DNA from: Stackebrandtia albiflava | GTDB lineage: Bacteria > Actinomycetota > Actinomycetes > Mycobacteriales > Micromonosporaceae | Assembly: GCF_007994225.1 (NCBI RefSeq) | Contig: NZ_VLLL01000008.1 | Span: 97,695 to 161,694 of the forward strand | Direction of reading: 5' to 3' | Length of the DNA stretch: 64,000 nucleotides | Part shown: positions 17,209-25,676 of the stretch, piece after piece | Position numbering within the stretch: position 1 is the first letter of the stretch | Layout of the letters: every line of letters starts with the position of its first letter | Translations under genes and position numbers: made by a program | Notes under the pieces: model-generated | What the model was told of the DNA's origin: nothing | What the model saw: the letters and a program-made list of their open reading frames with translations, nothing else | Databases searched by the model: none

Positions 17209-17243
17209 GGTTGTGGAAAACCGGCGGGTTGTGGATAACCCGG
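17209..17243. repeat. Paired DnaA-box-like direct repeats
   Basis: Two near-identical words 18 bases apart: GGTTGTGGAAAACCGG from 17209 and GGTTGTGGATAACCCGG from 17227. The second contains TGTGGATAA (17230-17238), the exact complement of the DnaA box TTATCCACA. The first (17212-17220) differs by one base. They lie in the 247-bp space between the epimerase start and the HxlR stop. This is not oriC: there is no dnaA/dnaN and only two boxes. Confidence 0.6.
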
Positions 17244-17278
17244 TGGACGACGCCGCCCGCCCGGGGGCCGGACGCGGC

Positions 17279-17728
17279 TCAGGTGGCCCGGCGAACGTGT
17301 GAGGTGTCGGCCGTGATCGGTGAACCGTCCTCGCCGCGTATGCGCAGTACCGGCACCGGGCGTCCCTGTGGGTCGACCAGGACGGAGTGTGTCTCGTGTG
17401 GGGCGAACGCGTGGCGTTCCCCCCACTGCCGCAACGCGACCACGGTGGTGAAGAGGTCCTTGCCGGCTTCGGTCAGCTGGTAGGTGTGTCGTCTGCCGCC
17501 GGTCGCGCTCCGATCGAGGATGCCGTGATCGACGAGTCTGCGCAGCCGGTCGGTGAGGATGTTCCGGGCGATCTGCAACCGTTCCAGGAACTCGGTGAAG
17601 GTCGCCGCCCCGTCCATCGCGTCACGGATGATCAGCAGGCTCCACCGGTCGCCGACCAGGTCGACGGTCCGCGCGACCGGGCAGGCGGGGTCGGTCCAGT
17701 TTCTTCCGGCGGTGAGTGTGACGTCCAC
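17279..17728 (-). CDS. HxlR-family transcriptional regulator (149 aa)
   Basis: Winged-helix HxlR/DUF24 protein. Family marks are the N-terminal Cys in DPACPVARTVDLVGDRWSLL, the recognition region QIARNILTDRLRRLVDHGILDR, and QLTEAGKDLFTTVVALRQWGERH. The start is a GTG giving VDVTLTAGRNW, with GGAGGA seven bases upstream; the longer reading overlaps the operator and the divergent MFS gene. The single Cys may sense oxidants or electrophiles, as in other HxlR proteins. It is divergently arranged with the MFS exporter, and two matching operator-like palindromes lie between. It therefore probably represses both itself and the exporter. Confidence 0.92.
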   Translation of the reverse strand: MDVTLTAGRNWTDPACPVARTVDLVGDRWSLLIIRDAMDGAATFTEFLERLQIARNILTDRLRRLVDHGILDRSATGGRRHTYQLTEAGKDLFTTVVALRQWGERHAFAPHETHSVLVDPQGRPVPVLRIRGEDGSPITADTSHVRRAT

Positions 17729-17743
17729 TGGCTCCTCCGAAAT

Positions 17744-17799
17744 GAGTTGCAATCCGAAACCATTATGCCCTAGCCTCATTGAGTTGCATTTTGAAACTC
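17744..17799. promoter_or_regulatory. Two HxlR operator-like sites in divergent promoter
   Basis: GAGTTGCATTTTGAAACTC (17781-17799) is a 19-bp palindrome. A sister copy at 17744-17762 begins GAGTTGCAATCCGAAACC. The centres are 37 bp apart. They fill the 82-bp space between the two divergent starts and are the only AT-rich part of it. Paired sites fit cooperative binding by dimers. Confidence 0.75.
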
Positions 17800-17810
17800 T
17801 TGGAGGCGTC

Positions 17811-19043
17811 ATGGCGTCGGGATTGACCCGCGGACAGCTGACCGTGCTCGCGTCGGCATGTGCGGTGGCGGTGTCGGCCGTATACGGCGGCCAGCCGGTT
17901 CTGGAGGTCGCGGGCGCGGACCTGGGGTTCACGGACGGTGCCCTGGGCTGGCTGGTGGCCGCCGGACAGCTCGGCTACCTCATCGGCCTGGTCCTGCTGG
18001 TCCCGCTCGGTGACCTGCACGACCGCCGCCGACTCATCACGACGCACCTACTGCTCATCGCGGTCGGCACGGCGACGGCCGCCGTCGCCCCGAGTGGAGC
18101 CGTCGCGATCGCGGGGCTCGCCGTCGCCGGCCTGTTCGCCACCGTCGTGCAGACGACGGTCGCCTACGTCGCCGCCGTCTCACCGGTCGGCGAACGCGGC
18201 CGGAACATCGGGATCGTCACCTCCGGTGTGGTGATCGGCATCCTGGGCGTGCGGGTGATCGCGGGACTGCTGGGCGAACTGACCGACTGGCGGATGATCT
18301 ATCTCGTCATCGCCGGGTCGTGTGTGGTGCTGGCGTTCGCCGCCCGGCGCGGTCTCGACCCCGACGTCCGCGCGACCCGGGCGCGGTACGGGCGGGCGGT
18401 ATCGGAGATGGGACGGCTGTTCGTCACCGACCCACTCCTCCGCAGCCGAGGAGTCATCGCGTTCTTCCTGTTCGCCTCGTTCGGGACACTCTGGAGCGGA
18501 CTCGCCCCCGTGCTCGCCGCCGCGCCGTGGCACTTCGGCACCACGGTGATCGGCCTGTTCGGACTCGCCGGACTCACCGGCGCGTTGGGCGCGGCCCGTG
18601 CCGGTCGATGGTCCGACAAGGGCCGGGCGCCGTCCATCACCACCTGGTCGCTCGCACTGCTGGCCGGTTCGTGGCTGCTCATCGGTCACGCCGAGTCGTC
18701 ACTGTGGCCGCTCATCGTCGGGATCGTCGTCCTCGACTTCGCCGTACAGGCCGTGCACGTCAGCAGCCAACACCTGCTCACCGTCGCCCACCCCGGCAGA
18801 AGCAGCGGCGTCATCGGCGTATACATGGCCTGCTACTCGCTCGGCTCCGCGCTCGGAGCGGTGACCACCACTCTCGTGTACACCGCCGCGGGATGGCCCG
18901 CCACCGGTCTGCTCGGCGGGGCCTACGCCGTACTGGGGCTACTCGTCGCCGTCCTGACCCGCCGCTCCACACGTCCGGACGCCCATGCCGACCGCGCCGA
19001 CATCCGTCCGCAACCGGTCGCGGACATCGGATGCCGGACCTGA
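17811..19043 (+). CDS. MFS transporter (410 aa)
   Basis: Major facilitator with about 12 hydrophobic segments. The loop after TM2 carries the family motif A-like GDLHDRRRLI (residues about 66-75). A long central loop (ARRGLDPDVRATRARYGRAV) separates the two six-helix halves, as in drug-efflux MFS members. The start is the ATG giving MASGLTRGQL, with GGAGG four bases upstream. Longer readings run back into the HxlR gene. Its regulator is almost certainly the divergent HxlR protein, so it is likely an inducible exporter of a toxic or electrophilic compound. Substrate unknown. Confidence 0.92.
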   Translation: MASGLTRGQLTVLASACAVAVSAVYGGQPVLEVAGADLGFTDGALGWLVAAGQLGYLIGLVLLVPLGDLHDRRRLITTHLLLIAVGTATAAVAPSGAVAIAGLAVAGLFATVVQTTVAYVAAVSPVGERGRNIGIVTSGVVIGILGVRVIAGLLGELTDWRMIYLVIAGSCVVLAFAARRGLDPDVRATRARYGRAVSEMGRLFVTDPLLRSRGVIAFFLFASFGTLWSGLAPVLAAAPWHFGTTVIGLFGLAGLTGALGAARAGRWSDKGRAPSITTWSLALLAGSWLLIGHAESSLWPLIVGIVVLDFAVQAVHVSSQHLLTVAHPGRSSGVIGVYMACYSLGSALGAVTTTLVYTAAGWPATGLLGGAYAVLGLLVAVLTRRSTRPDAHADRADIRPQPVADIGCRT

Positions 19044-19059
19044 ACCGGGCGGTGGCCGG

Positions 19060-19539
19060 TCACGTCAGGCGTTTCGCCAGCCACCGGTCGACGTGCGGGT
19101 CGGTGTTGAACGGCGTGACCGGGGTGAACCCGCGGGCGGCGAACCGCCGTCCCGCCTCCACCAGGTCGCTGCGGGTGTCCAGCCGCAGCACCGAGAGGCC
19201 CCGCTCCCGTGCGGTCTGCTCCGCGAACGCCAACAGCGCCGAACCGGTCCCCGCCCCCCGGAAGGCGGGTGCGACGAAGAACCGTTGCAGCTCCCCGGTG
19301 TCGTCGGACACCCGCTTCACGCCCACGCACCCGGCCGGTTCGCCCGCCGAACGCGCCACCGCGAACCAGCCCGTCGGGGCGGACAGCCCGTCCGCCGGGT
19401 CGGCGGCCAACGCCGCGTCGAGTTCGGTTGCCGTCACCGGTCGCCCCAGGGCACGGCCGATGATGTCGGCGAAGCAGGCGCGGACGAGCGCGACCCCGTC
19501 GGCGGAGTCGACCGGTTCGAGCGCGATGGTCACGGTCAT
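19060..19539 (-). CDS. GNAT-family N-acetyltransferase (159 aa)
   Basis: Acetyl-CoA-dependent transferase fold. The pantetheine-binding loop is FFVAPAFRGAGTGSALL (residues about 90-106; R-G-x-G-x-G/A pattern). It is followed by ARERGLSVLRLDTRS and AARGFTPV, the usual last strands. The start chosen is the ATG giving MTVTIALEP; an upstream start adds 11 residues with no better ribosome site. It converges on the MFS gene with only 16 bases between stops. Acceptor unknown. Confidence 0.9.
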   Translation of the reverse strand: MTVTIALEPVDSADGVALVRACFADIIGRALGRPVTATELDAALAADPADGLSAPTGWFAVARSAGEPAGCVGVKRVSDDTGELQRFFVAPAFRGAGTGSALLAFAEQTARERGLSVLRLDTRSDLVEAGRRFAARGFTPVTPFNTDPHVDRWLAKRLT

Positions 19540-19568
19540 GCCGGAGAGACTGCCATCCCCGGCGCGGC

Positions 19569-20324
19569 TCACTCACACAGCCACCGGTGACGTCGGCTCC
19601 ATCTCACCCGGTCCGACAACTGCCCGAGGAAGCCGCCGCGCAACCAGTCCGCCTGCGGCCGGTGACCGGCCCTGCCCAGCGACGCCACCAGGTCGATCGT
19701 GGCGGACTGCTCCTCGATCACGGCGTCGACCAGTCCCGCCGTCGACGGCAGCCCGTACGCCTCGGCGAACAACGCGATCCGGCGGCGCCGGTCGGGCGGC
19801 GAGGTGTACCGCATCCAGCGCAGGCAGTCGGTGTCGGAACGGAACGGCGCCACGTACTCCAACGCGTACGCCACGTCCGACAACCGGTTCCCCGGCCGGG
19901 CCAGTTCGAAGTCGATCACGCCGATGGGCGTCCCGTCCCGCCACACCAGGTTCCACGGCCCGAAGTCGCCGTGCCGGATCACCTCGCCGGGCCGGTGCGG
20001 GCCGCTGACCCACACCGCGTCCGGCGGCGGCGTGTAACCGGTGGCGGCGTCGTGCAGCCGCCGCAGCAGCCGGGCCATCCCGACGACGCCCGCGTCCCGG
20101 GTCAGGGCGCGCCAACCGGCGGCACCTGAGTCACCGGGCAGGTAGGACACCGTCTCGACGCCGTCGGCCATCCCCAGTGGAATCGGCGCCGCCCCGAAAC
20201 CGACGGCGTCCAGGTGCCGGAGCAGCCCGTGGACGCTCGCCGTCCACGGACGCACCGGCCGCCGTACCGTGTCGTCACGCCGTACCACCAGCCGGTCCGG
20301 CTGGTCGGACAACACCTGCTCCAT
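19569..20324 (-). CDS. Aminoglycoside phosphotransferase-family kinase (251 aa)
   Basis: APH/choline-kinase-like fold. The catalytic loop is IRHGDFGPWNLVW (residues about 114-126; HGD-x(4)-N). The metal site is VIDFELARPGNRLSDVAYAL. The N-lobe is short (the nucleotide Lys is not obvious), giving 251 residues against about 270-300 in known resistance enzymes. Many such actinobacterial genes are housekeeping or orphan kinases, so resistance should not be assumed. The start is the ATG giving MEQVLSDQPD. Confidence 0.85.
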   Translation of the reverse strand: MEQVLSDQPDRLVVRRDDTVRRPVRPWTASVHGLLRHLDAVGFGAAPIPLGMADGVETVSYLPGDSGAAGWRALTRDAGVVGMARLLRRLHDAATGYTPPPDAVWVSGPHRPGEVIRHGDFGPWNLVWRDGTPIGVIDFELARPGNRLSDVAYALEYVAPFRSDTDCLRWMRYTSPPDRRRRIALFAEAYGLPSTAGLVDAVIEEQSATIDLVASLGRAGHRPQADWLRGGFLGQLSDRVRWSRRHRWLCE

Positions 20325-20466
20325 GGTCGAACGTTACCGGTTCACGCGTCCGGCATCGACTGTCCGAATCGGTGGCACCGGGCGACTCCGGTGCCGTCTC
20401 CGGTCCACCCCCGGGACGGCCCGTCCCGTCCTAGACTCGGCTCACACGCGAACGGAGGCGGCCCAC

Positions 20467-21750
20467 ATGGCAACCGACGACCTCATCGGATTCGGCCGTG
20501 CCGTCCAGGCCGGGATCTACCGGGCCGGTGCGCTGGGCCGCAGGCCGGTGGTACCGGTCGCGCCCGGTCTGCTCGCCGCCCGCGCGGCCCGGCGCATGAC
20601 GGCCACGGCCCGCGCCTACGTGGTGGGCTCGGCGGGAATGGAACACACCGCCCGCGCCAACCGGACGGCCTTCGACCGGTGGCGCATCGTGCCGCGGATG
20701 CTGCGTGACGTCGCGGTTCGGGACCACTCGGTGGAGCTGTTCGGCCGGACCATGCCGTCGCCCCTGCTGTTGTCACCGGTGGGGGTCCTGGAGATGGTGC
20801 ACCGCCGCGCCGACCTGGCGGTCGCGGCCGCCGCACGGGACCTCGGCGTCACGATGATCGTGTCCAATCAGGCCTCCACGCCGATGGAGCGCGTCGCGGC
20901 CACCGGTGTGCCGCATTGGTTCCAGTTGTACTGGAGCAGCAGCGACGAACTGGTGGCCAGTCTGGTCCGCAGGGCGGAGGCGGCCGGAGCCGAGGCGATA
21001 GTGGTCACATTGGACACCCATATGCTGGGGTGGCGCCCCCGCGACCTCGACGCCGCGTTCCTGCCGTTCGCGCGAGGGCAGGGCATCGCCCAGTACACCA
21101 GCGACCCGGTCTTCACCGAGCTGGTCCGCAGACGTGCGGCGGCACCGCCCACCGGTCCCCGGCCCCGCCCGACACCCGCCGCGTTGGCCACCCTCGCGGC
21201 GATGAGCCGCGGCTACCCGGGGCAGTTCCTGGCGAACCTGCGGTCACCGCTGCCGCGCGCGGCCGTGGACGTGTTCCTGGAGGTGTTCTCCCGGTCGACC
21301 CTGACCTGGGCCGACCTGGCGTTCCTGCGTGACCACACCCGGCTTCCCATCGTGCTCAAGGGGATTCAGCATCCCGACGACGCGCGGGCGGCCGTGGACC
21401 ACGGGGTGGACGCCGTCATGGTCTCCAACCACGGTGGCCGTCAGATCGACGGCGCGACCGGTTCCCTCGACGCGCTCCCCGAGGTGGTGTCGGCGGTCGC
21501 GGACCGGGTGCCGGTGTTGTTCGACAGCGGGGTGCGGGGCGGAGCGGACGTGTTCAAGGCGATCGCGTTGGGCGCCACGGCCGTGGGTGTGGGCAGGCCG
21601 TACGTGTACGGGCTCACCCTGGCGGGGCGGGCCGGTGTCACGGCGGTGCTGCGGCACCTGCGCGCCGAGTTCGACCTCACGATGGGCCTGGCGGGCTGCA
21701 CCTCGATCCGGGAGGTGACACGGGAGACCCTGGCGCCGTCGCCACGGTGA
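20467..21750 (+). CDS. FMN-dependent alpha-hydroxy-acid oxidising protein, lactate 2-monooxygenase-like (427 aa)
   Basis: TIM-barrel flavoenzyme of the glycolate oxidase/lactate monooxygenase family. It oxidises 2-hydroxy acids with FMN. Seen: SPLLLSPVGVLEMVHRRADLA, the lid segment AFLPFARGQGIAQYTSDPVF typical of lactate 2-monooxygenases, catalytic VSNHGGRQIDG (residues about 320-330; His is the base), and FMN phosphate loop LFDSGVRGGADVFKAIALGA. The start ATG has GGAGG eight bases upstream. Monocistronic by position. The exact substrate is inferred only from family. Confidence 0.92.
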   Translation: MATDDLIGFGRAVQAGIYRAGALGRRPVVPVAPGLLAARAARRMTATARAYVVGSAGMEHTARANRTAFDRWRIVPRMLRDVAVRDHSVELFGRTMPSPLLLSPVGVLEMVHRRADLAVAAAARDLGVTMIVSNQASTPMERVAATGVPHWFQLYWSSSDELVASLVRRAEAAGAEAIVVTLDTHMLGWRPRDLDAAFLPFARGQGIAQYTSDPVFTELVRRRAAAPPTGPRPRPTPAALATLAAMSRGYPGQFLANLRSPLPRAAVDVFLEVFSRSTLTWADLAFLRDHTRLPIVLKGIQHPDDARAAVDHGVDAVMVSNHGGRQIDGATGSLDALPEVVSAVADRVPVLFDSGVRGGADVFKAIALGATAVGVGRPYVYGLTLAGRAGVTAVLRHLRAEFDLTMGLAGCTSIREVTRETLAPSPR

Positions 21751-21822
21751 CCGTGGGGTCTCGGGCCGGTCGCGTCACCCGGGACCGGCGCCGACGCCGG
21801 TGACCCCGGCTAGGCTGCCGGT

Positions 21823-22812
21823 ATGCCGTCAGCGCCGGAGATCCGTCACGCCGTCGACCTGTGCCTGCCCGACGGGCGGCTCAACCCCGCCGCGGTGGGC
21901 TGGACCCGGCAGCCGAGGTACCGGGCGAACCTGCGCGGCTGGGGCCGCAACAAACGCTGGGAGTACTGGGGGATCGTGACACCGGACCACATCGTCGGCG
22001 TCGTCGCGTCCTCTCTGGACTACGCCGGTCTGCTCGGCGTCTACGTCCTGGACCGGTCGACCGGCACCGTCCCGGTCGACCGGGAGGCGGTGGTCCCGCT
22101 CGCGGCGGGTGTCACGATGCCCCCGTACAGCGGTGCCGGGATCGCGGCGGCCTCCGGAGGCGGTGTGGACGTCCGGATCGACCAGCAGCCGGACGGCTCC
22201 CGGTTGTTCGCCCGCACTGCGGACGCCCGGTTGGACGTGTGGATCCCGTCGCCGGAGGGGCACGAGTCGCTGGGGGTCGTGGTGCCGTGGAGCCCGCACC
22301 GGTTCCAGTTGACCGTCAAGGACCTCGGCCGCCCGGTGTCGGGTGAGCTCGTCGTCGGTGACCGCGCCTTCGCGATCGAGGAGTCCGGCTCCTTCGCGGT
22401 GCTCGACCACGGTCGCGGCAGGTGGCCGTACTCGGTGGTGTGGAACTGGGCCGCCGGGTCCGAACCGGGTGGCGGGCGTGCCGTCCAGCTCGGTGGCAAG
22501 TGGACCGACGGCACCGGGGTCACCGAGAACGGCCTGTTCCTGGACGGCCGCCTGCACTACATCGGCACCGACCTGGCCTGGGAGTACGACCGTGAGGACT
22601 GGCTGCGGCCGTGGCGGATCCGCGGCGACCGAGTGGACGTGACGTTCCACCCGTTCCACGAGCGGGCCGCCGCGACCTCGCTGGGGATCGTCGCGAACGA
22701 GACCCACCAGTGCTTCGGCCGGTTCACCGGGCGCGCCCGCGCCGACGACGGCGAATGGGTCGACCTCGACGGTCTCACCGGTTGGGCCGAGGAGGCCCGC
22801 AACCGGTGGTGA
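21823..22812 (+). CDS. DUF2804 family protein (329 aa)
   Basis: Full-length match in layout to DUF2804, a beta-rich family with no assigned reaction. Typical stretches are LCLPDGRLNPAAVGW near the N-terminus, GRNKRWEYWGIVTPDHIVG, and the late WNWAAGS and CFGRFTGRARADDG. No signal peptide is seen, so it is probably cytoplasmic. The stop codon lies inside the left arm of a perfect 14-bp hairpin, so transcription should end here. Confidence 0.9.
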   Translation: MPSAPEIRHAVDLCLPDGRLNPAAVGWTRQPRYRANLRGWGRNKRWEYWGIVTPDHIVGVVASSLDYAGLLGVYVLDRSTGTVPVDREAVVPLAAGVTMPPYSGAGIAAASGGGVDVRIDQQPDGSRLFARTADARLDVWIPSPEGHESLGVVVPWSPHRFQLTVKDLGRPVSGELVVGDRAFAIEESGSFAVLDHGRGRWPYSVVWNWAAGSEPGGGRAVQLGGKWTDGTGVTENGLFLDGRLHYIGTDLAWEYDREDWLRPWRIRGDRVDVTFHPFHERAAATSLGIVANETHQCFGRFTGRARADDGEWVDLDGLTGWAEEARNRW

Positions 22813-22835
22813 CGGTCCGGGCCGTCACCACCGGT
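22802..22835 (+). terminator. Hairpin terminator overlapping the DUF2804 stop
   Basis: Perfect 14-bp arms, ACCGGTGGTGACGG (22802-22815) and CCGTCACCACCGGT (22822-22835), with a 6-base loop. The stop codon (22810-22812) lies inside the left arm. No T-tract follows. Confidence 0.8.
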
Positions 22836-22994
22836 GAACACGGCCCGCCGCGTCGCCGTCCCGCACTCGGCGGACGCGCCGGACGCGCCGGGAACGCCGT
22901 GGCCGCACCGACACCGAATGGATGACGGTTCGTGCTGGAGCCCGCCGCCGCCCGGCGATACGGTGTCCCCACATCCCAGCCCCGCGGAGTCCCC

Positions 22995-24215
22995 ATGACC
23001 TCTCACGACCTCACCGGCCCCTCGGAGTCCGAGCCCGCTCCCGAGCCGCCGTCCGCCACGGAACCCGCCTCCGAGGCGCCCGCCCCGGCCGTCGCGTCAC
23101 GCCGCGGGTCGAGACTGCGTCGCCGGTTGCTGGTGGCGGCCGTCGCCGTCGTGGCGCTGGTGCTCGTCGCCACGACGGGGATCGGTTGGTACTTCTCGGG
23201 TGAGGTCATCAACGTCACGCACGGCGAACACTCCTTCCCGCTGAAGGTGATCGCCGCCGAAGCCGGCACCGTCACGCTTCCCGAGACGGAGGAGACCACC
23301 CGGCCGGGCGTGTGGGGCCTGCACTGGGAGACCGGCCGCGCCCTACTCGGCGATGTGCTCTCCACGGCGGACGGTGAAGTGGTGCGCGCGGTCGTCGAAC
23401 CGGCCTCCGGTCCGCTCGCGGCGGGCACCATGGCCCGCATCGACGTGTGGGCATACGGCGAGGATCCGGCGCAGGCGTTCGACCTGGAGTTCCAGACCGT
23501 CGACATCGACACCGAACTGGGGCCCGCACCCGCGTGGTACGTACCGGCGTCCGGGAACACCTGGGTGATCGCGGTCCACGGCCGCAACGCCGCCCCACGC
23601 GAGGCGTTGCGGATCATCCCGACGTTGCACCGGCTCGGCATGCACGTCCTGGCCGTCACCCACCGCAACGACGAGGGTGCCCCCGCGTCGCCGGACGGCT
23701 TCCACCACCTCGGTGACTCCGAATGGTGGGACGTGGTCGCCGCGGTCGACTACGCGACCGCGCACGGCGCCGAGGACGTCGTGCTGTACGGCTGGTCGAT
23801 GGGCGGTGCCGTGACCATGACCGCGCTGCGCAGGATGGCCGAGCCCGAGGTGGTCCGCGGTGTCGTCCTCGACTCGCCCGTCCTCGACTGGAACTCCACA
23901 CTCGACAAACAGGGCGCGCAGCGTTCGGTGCCGCAACCCATCGTGACGGTCGCGAAGTGGCTGGTCGAGTGGCGCGCCGACCTCGACCTGGAGGGACTGG
24001 ACCAGCGCGCCTGGGCCGCCGACATCACCACGCCGATCCTGTTGTTCGCCGACCAGGCCGACACCACGGTGGAGGTGTCGGCGACGATGGAGTTCGCGTC
24101 CCTGATGCCCGACGACCTCATCACCGTCGTCGAGACCCACGCCGGGCACACCGCCTCCTGGAACGAGGACCCCGACGCCTACGACGCCGCCGTCACCCGC
24201 TTCCTCACCACCTGA
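22995..24215 (+). CDS. Membrane-anchored alpha/beta hydrolase (406 aa)
   Basis: A Pro/Glu/Ala-rich cytoplasmic N-terminus (about 35 residues) is followed by a basic stretch SRRGSRLRRR and one membrane helix (about residues 45-65). The rest would be extracellular. The hydrolase domain shows AVHGRNAAPREALRI, nucleophile elbow GWSMGGAV (Ser near residue 278), and VVETHAGHTASW with the catalytic His; the Asp is likely in ILLFADQADTT. The start is the ATG giving MTSHDLTG, with GGAG five bases upstream. Probably a surface esterase or peptidase-like hydrolase of unknown substrate. It converges on the small lipoprotein gene with six bases between stops. Confidence 0.88.
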   Translation: MTSHDLTGPSESEPAPEPPSATEPASEAPAPAVASRRGSRLRRRLLVAAVAVVALVLVATTGIGWYFSGEVINVTHGEHSFPLKVIAAEAGTVTLPETEETTRPGVWGLHWETGRALLGDVLSTADGEVVRAVVEPASGPLAAGTMARIDVWAYGEDPAQAFDLEFQTVDIDTELGPAPAWYVPASGNTWVIAVHGRNAAPREALRIIPTLHRLGMHVLAVTHRNDEGAPASPDGFHHLGDSEWWDVVAAVDYATAHGAEDVVLYGWSMGGAVTMTALRRMAEPEVVRGVVLDSPVLDWNSTLDKQGAQRSVPQPIVTVAKWLVEWRADLDLEGLDQRAWAADITTPILLFADQADTTVEVSATMEFASLMPDDLITVVETHAGHTASWNEDPDAYDAAVTRFLTT

Positions 24216-24239
24216 CGCCGGTCAACCGGAGGCGGTGAG
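24204..24239. terminator. Bidirectional hairpin spanning two convergent stops
   Basis: CTCACC (24204-24209) pairs with GGTGAG (24234-24239), and CCGGT (24218-24222) pairs with ACCGG (24225-24229). The middle is imperfect with a short bulge. Both stop codons lie within it. Weaker than the other terminators in the window. Confidence 0.5.
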
Positions 24240-24644
24240 GGCCAGCGCCTCGGTGGCGTCGGCGGTGACGGTGACGTCCTCCGGCCCGGCGACCACCTCG
24301 CCGTCCACCACGACCGAGACCGTGTACTCGCCCGGCGGCACCGCCGCGAGCGTGTACACGCCGGCGGCGTCGGTGAACCGGCCCTCCTCGCTGAACGCGA
24401 AACCCGGCCGTGACGACTCCACCACCTCCGGCACCACCATCGCCCCCGCGACGGGTTCACCGGCCGCGTCGACGACCGTCACCGTCACCGTGCCGGTGCC
24501 CTCCGGCGCCACCGGCGACACCGCCGACGAGTCGTCTACCGGGGCGTCGGGGTCGGTGCGGCCGGCGGGTTCACCCGATCCGCAACCGGCGACGGCGGCG
24601 AGGAGCAACACCACCGCCGTCGACACGATCCGTCGTGACACCAT
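24222..24644 (-). CDS. Small lipoprotein with carboxypeptidase-regulatory-like domain (140 aa)
   Basis: Signal peptide MVSRRIVSTAVVLLLAAVAGC with lipobox V-A-G-C at residues 18-21. A low-complexity Asp/Ser/Pro spacer follows. The rest is one CarboxypepD_reg/SpaA-like beta-sandwich: TVTVTVVDAAGEPVAGAMVV, then FTDAAGVYTLAAVPPGEYTVSVVVDG. Likely a surface-bound adhesion or accessory module with no catalysis of its own. It lies downstream of the secreted protease, but a terminator hairpin separates them. Confidence 0.85.
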   Translation of the reverse strand: MVSRRIVSTAVVLLLAAVAGCGSGEPAGRTDPDAPVDDSSAVSPVAPEGTGTVTVTVVDAAGEPVAGAMVVPEVVESSRPGFAFSEEGRFTDAAGVYTLAAVPPGEYTVSVVVDGEVVAGPEDVTVTADATEALALTASG

Positions 24645-24667
24645 GGTCTCCCTTCGAGAACGCGGAG

Positions 24668-24700
24668 GCCGCCGCGGAACCCGGGCGGGTCCGCGGCGGC
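24668..24700 (-). terminator. Hairpin terminator after the serine protease
   Basis: Perfect 11-bp arms, GCCGCCGCGGA (24668-24678) and TCCGCGGCGGC (24690-24700), with an 11-base loop. It lies about 20 bases past the protease stop on the minus strand and before the lipoprotein start. Confidence 0.75.
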
Positions 24701-24719
24701 GTGGTGAGCCGGGCTCGGT

Positions 24720-25676
24720 TTACAGGTCGCGCCAGTAGATCATGTTGTTGAACACGGCCTCGGTGATGCGGGTTCCGCTGTTGTAACTGCCGCCCCCGGT
24801 GCCGTAGGCGTGGATGCCCAGGGCGCAGGCCCCGCAACCGGAACGAGAGTACGAGTACACCGGGCTGCCGCTCTGGCAGTTGTAGGTGTCGTTCTGGTAG
24901 TAGACCTTGCGGGTGGTGGTCTGGTCCACGTTGTCGTAGTGCGCCCACTGTTCGCCGTACGCCTTGTCACACGGGTAGCCGCGCACGTAGGTGGAGGTGC
25001 CGTCCAGTGACGCCGACTGCCACCAGAAGCCGTAGGTGCCGGTCGAGGCGCCGACGGTGCAGTTCAGCTTGATGGCGCCGTAGTCGTACTCCCAGTCGCC
25101 GTTCTGGGTCCACCCGTTGACGGAGTGGAAACTCGCGGCGGTGCAGGAACCGTAGGGCGCGCTGCTGCCGTCACGGGCGGGCCAGGCGCGCACGCCCTGC
25201 CCGGTCATCCAGCCGCTGCCCTGGTCGTAGACACAGTGGCCGGCGGTCATGAGCGTGTCGTCGCCGATCATCCAGCCGGTGCAGAACTGGACGTGGCTGC
25301 TGCCGTTCCAGTAGGTGAGCTGGACGGTGGCGGTCGTCGGATGCCAGTCGGTGGGTGTGGTGCGGTACCGGCCGTCGGGCGCGATGACCGAGTCGACGCC
25401 GACGGTGCCCTCGACCTCCCCCTTCAGGTCCGCGGAGTAGTCGGCACCGGCGTAGTCGCGGTCGCCGGAGCCGGCGGTGCCGGGCACCATCGTCAGTCCA
25501 TCCGGGACGTTCAGCGACGCCGGGTCGAGTACCGACCCGTCACTGGACGTCGGTGACTGCGGATCGACCGAGGGGCCCGGGTCGGCGGACGCCGCCCCGG
25601 CGCCGAAAGCCGTCAGAGCGGTGACGAGGGCGACGGTGGCGGGAACCGCCCGCCATCGTCTGTTGCGTGTGGTCAT
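24720..25676 (-). CDS. Secreted trypsin-fold serine protease (318 aa)
   Basis: Signal peptide with twin basic start (MTTRNRRWRAVP) and an A-x-A cleavage site near residue 31 (GAASA). A propeptide of about 80 residues follows. The catalytic triad of a GluV8/S1-like peptidase is visible: His in TAGHCVYD, Asp in YDYGAIKL, Ser in CQSGSPVYSY. Cys pairs (FCTGW..GHC, SCTAA..LNC, GYPC.., YNC.., GCGAC) suggest several disulfides, fitting an extracellular enzyme. The start ATG is preceded by GGGGAGACACTC. Likely a nutrient-scavenging protease that needs propeptide removal. Confidence 0.92.
   Translation of the reverse strand: MTTRNRRWRAVPATVALVTALTAFGAGAASADPGPSVDPQSPTSSDGSVLDPASLNVPDGLTMVPGTAGSGDRDYAGADYSADLKGEVEGTVGVDSVIAPDGRYRTTPTDWHPTTATVQLTYWNGSSHVQFCTGWMIGDDTLMTAGHCVYDQGSGWMTGQGVRAWPARDGSSAPYGSCTAASFHSVNGWTQNGDWEYDYGAIKLNCTVGASTGTYGFWWQSASLDGTSTYVRGYPCDKAYGEQWAHYDNVDQTTTRKVYYQNDTYNCQSGSPVYSYSRSGCGACALGIHAYGTGGGSYNSGTRITEAVFNNMIYWRDL

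Noticed and set aside
17209-17243. Chromosomal origin at the paired DnaA boxes
   Set aside because: Only two boxes, no AT-rich unwinding region, and no dnaA, dnaN or gyr genes nearby.
19569-20324. Calling the phosphotransferase an aminoglycoside-resistance gene
   Set aside because: The short N-lobe and lack of context do not support it; the family includes many unrelated kinases.
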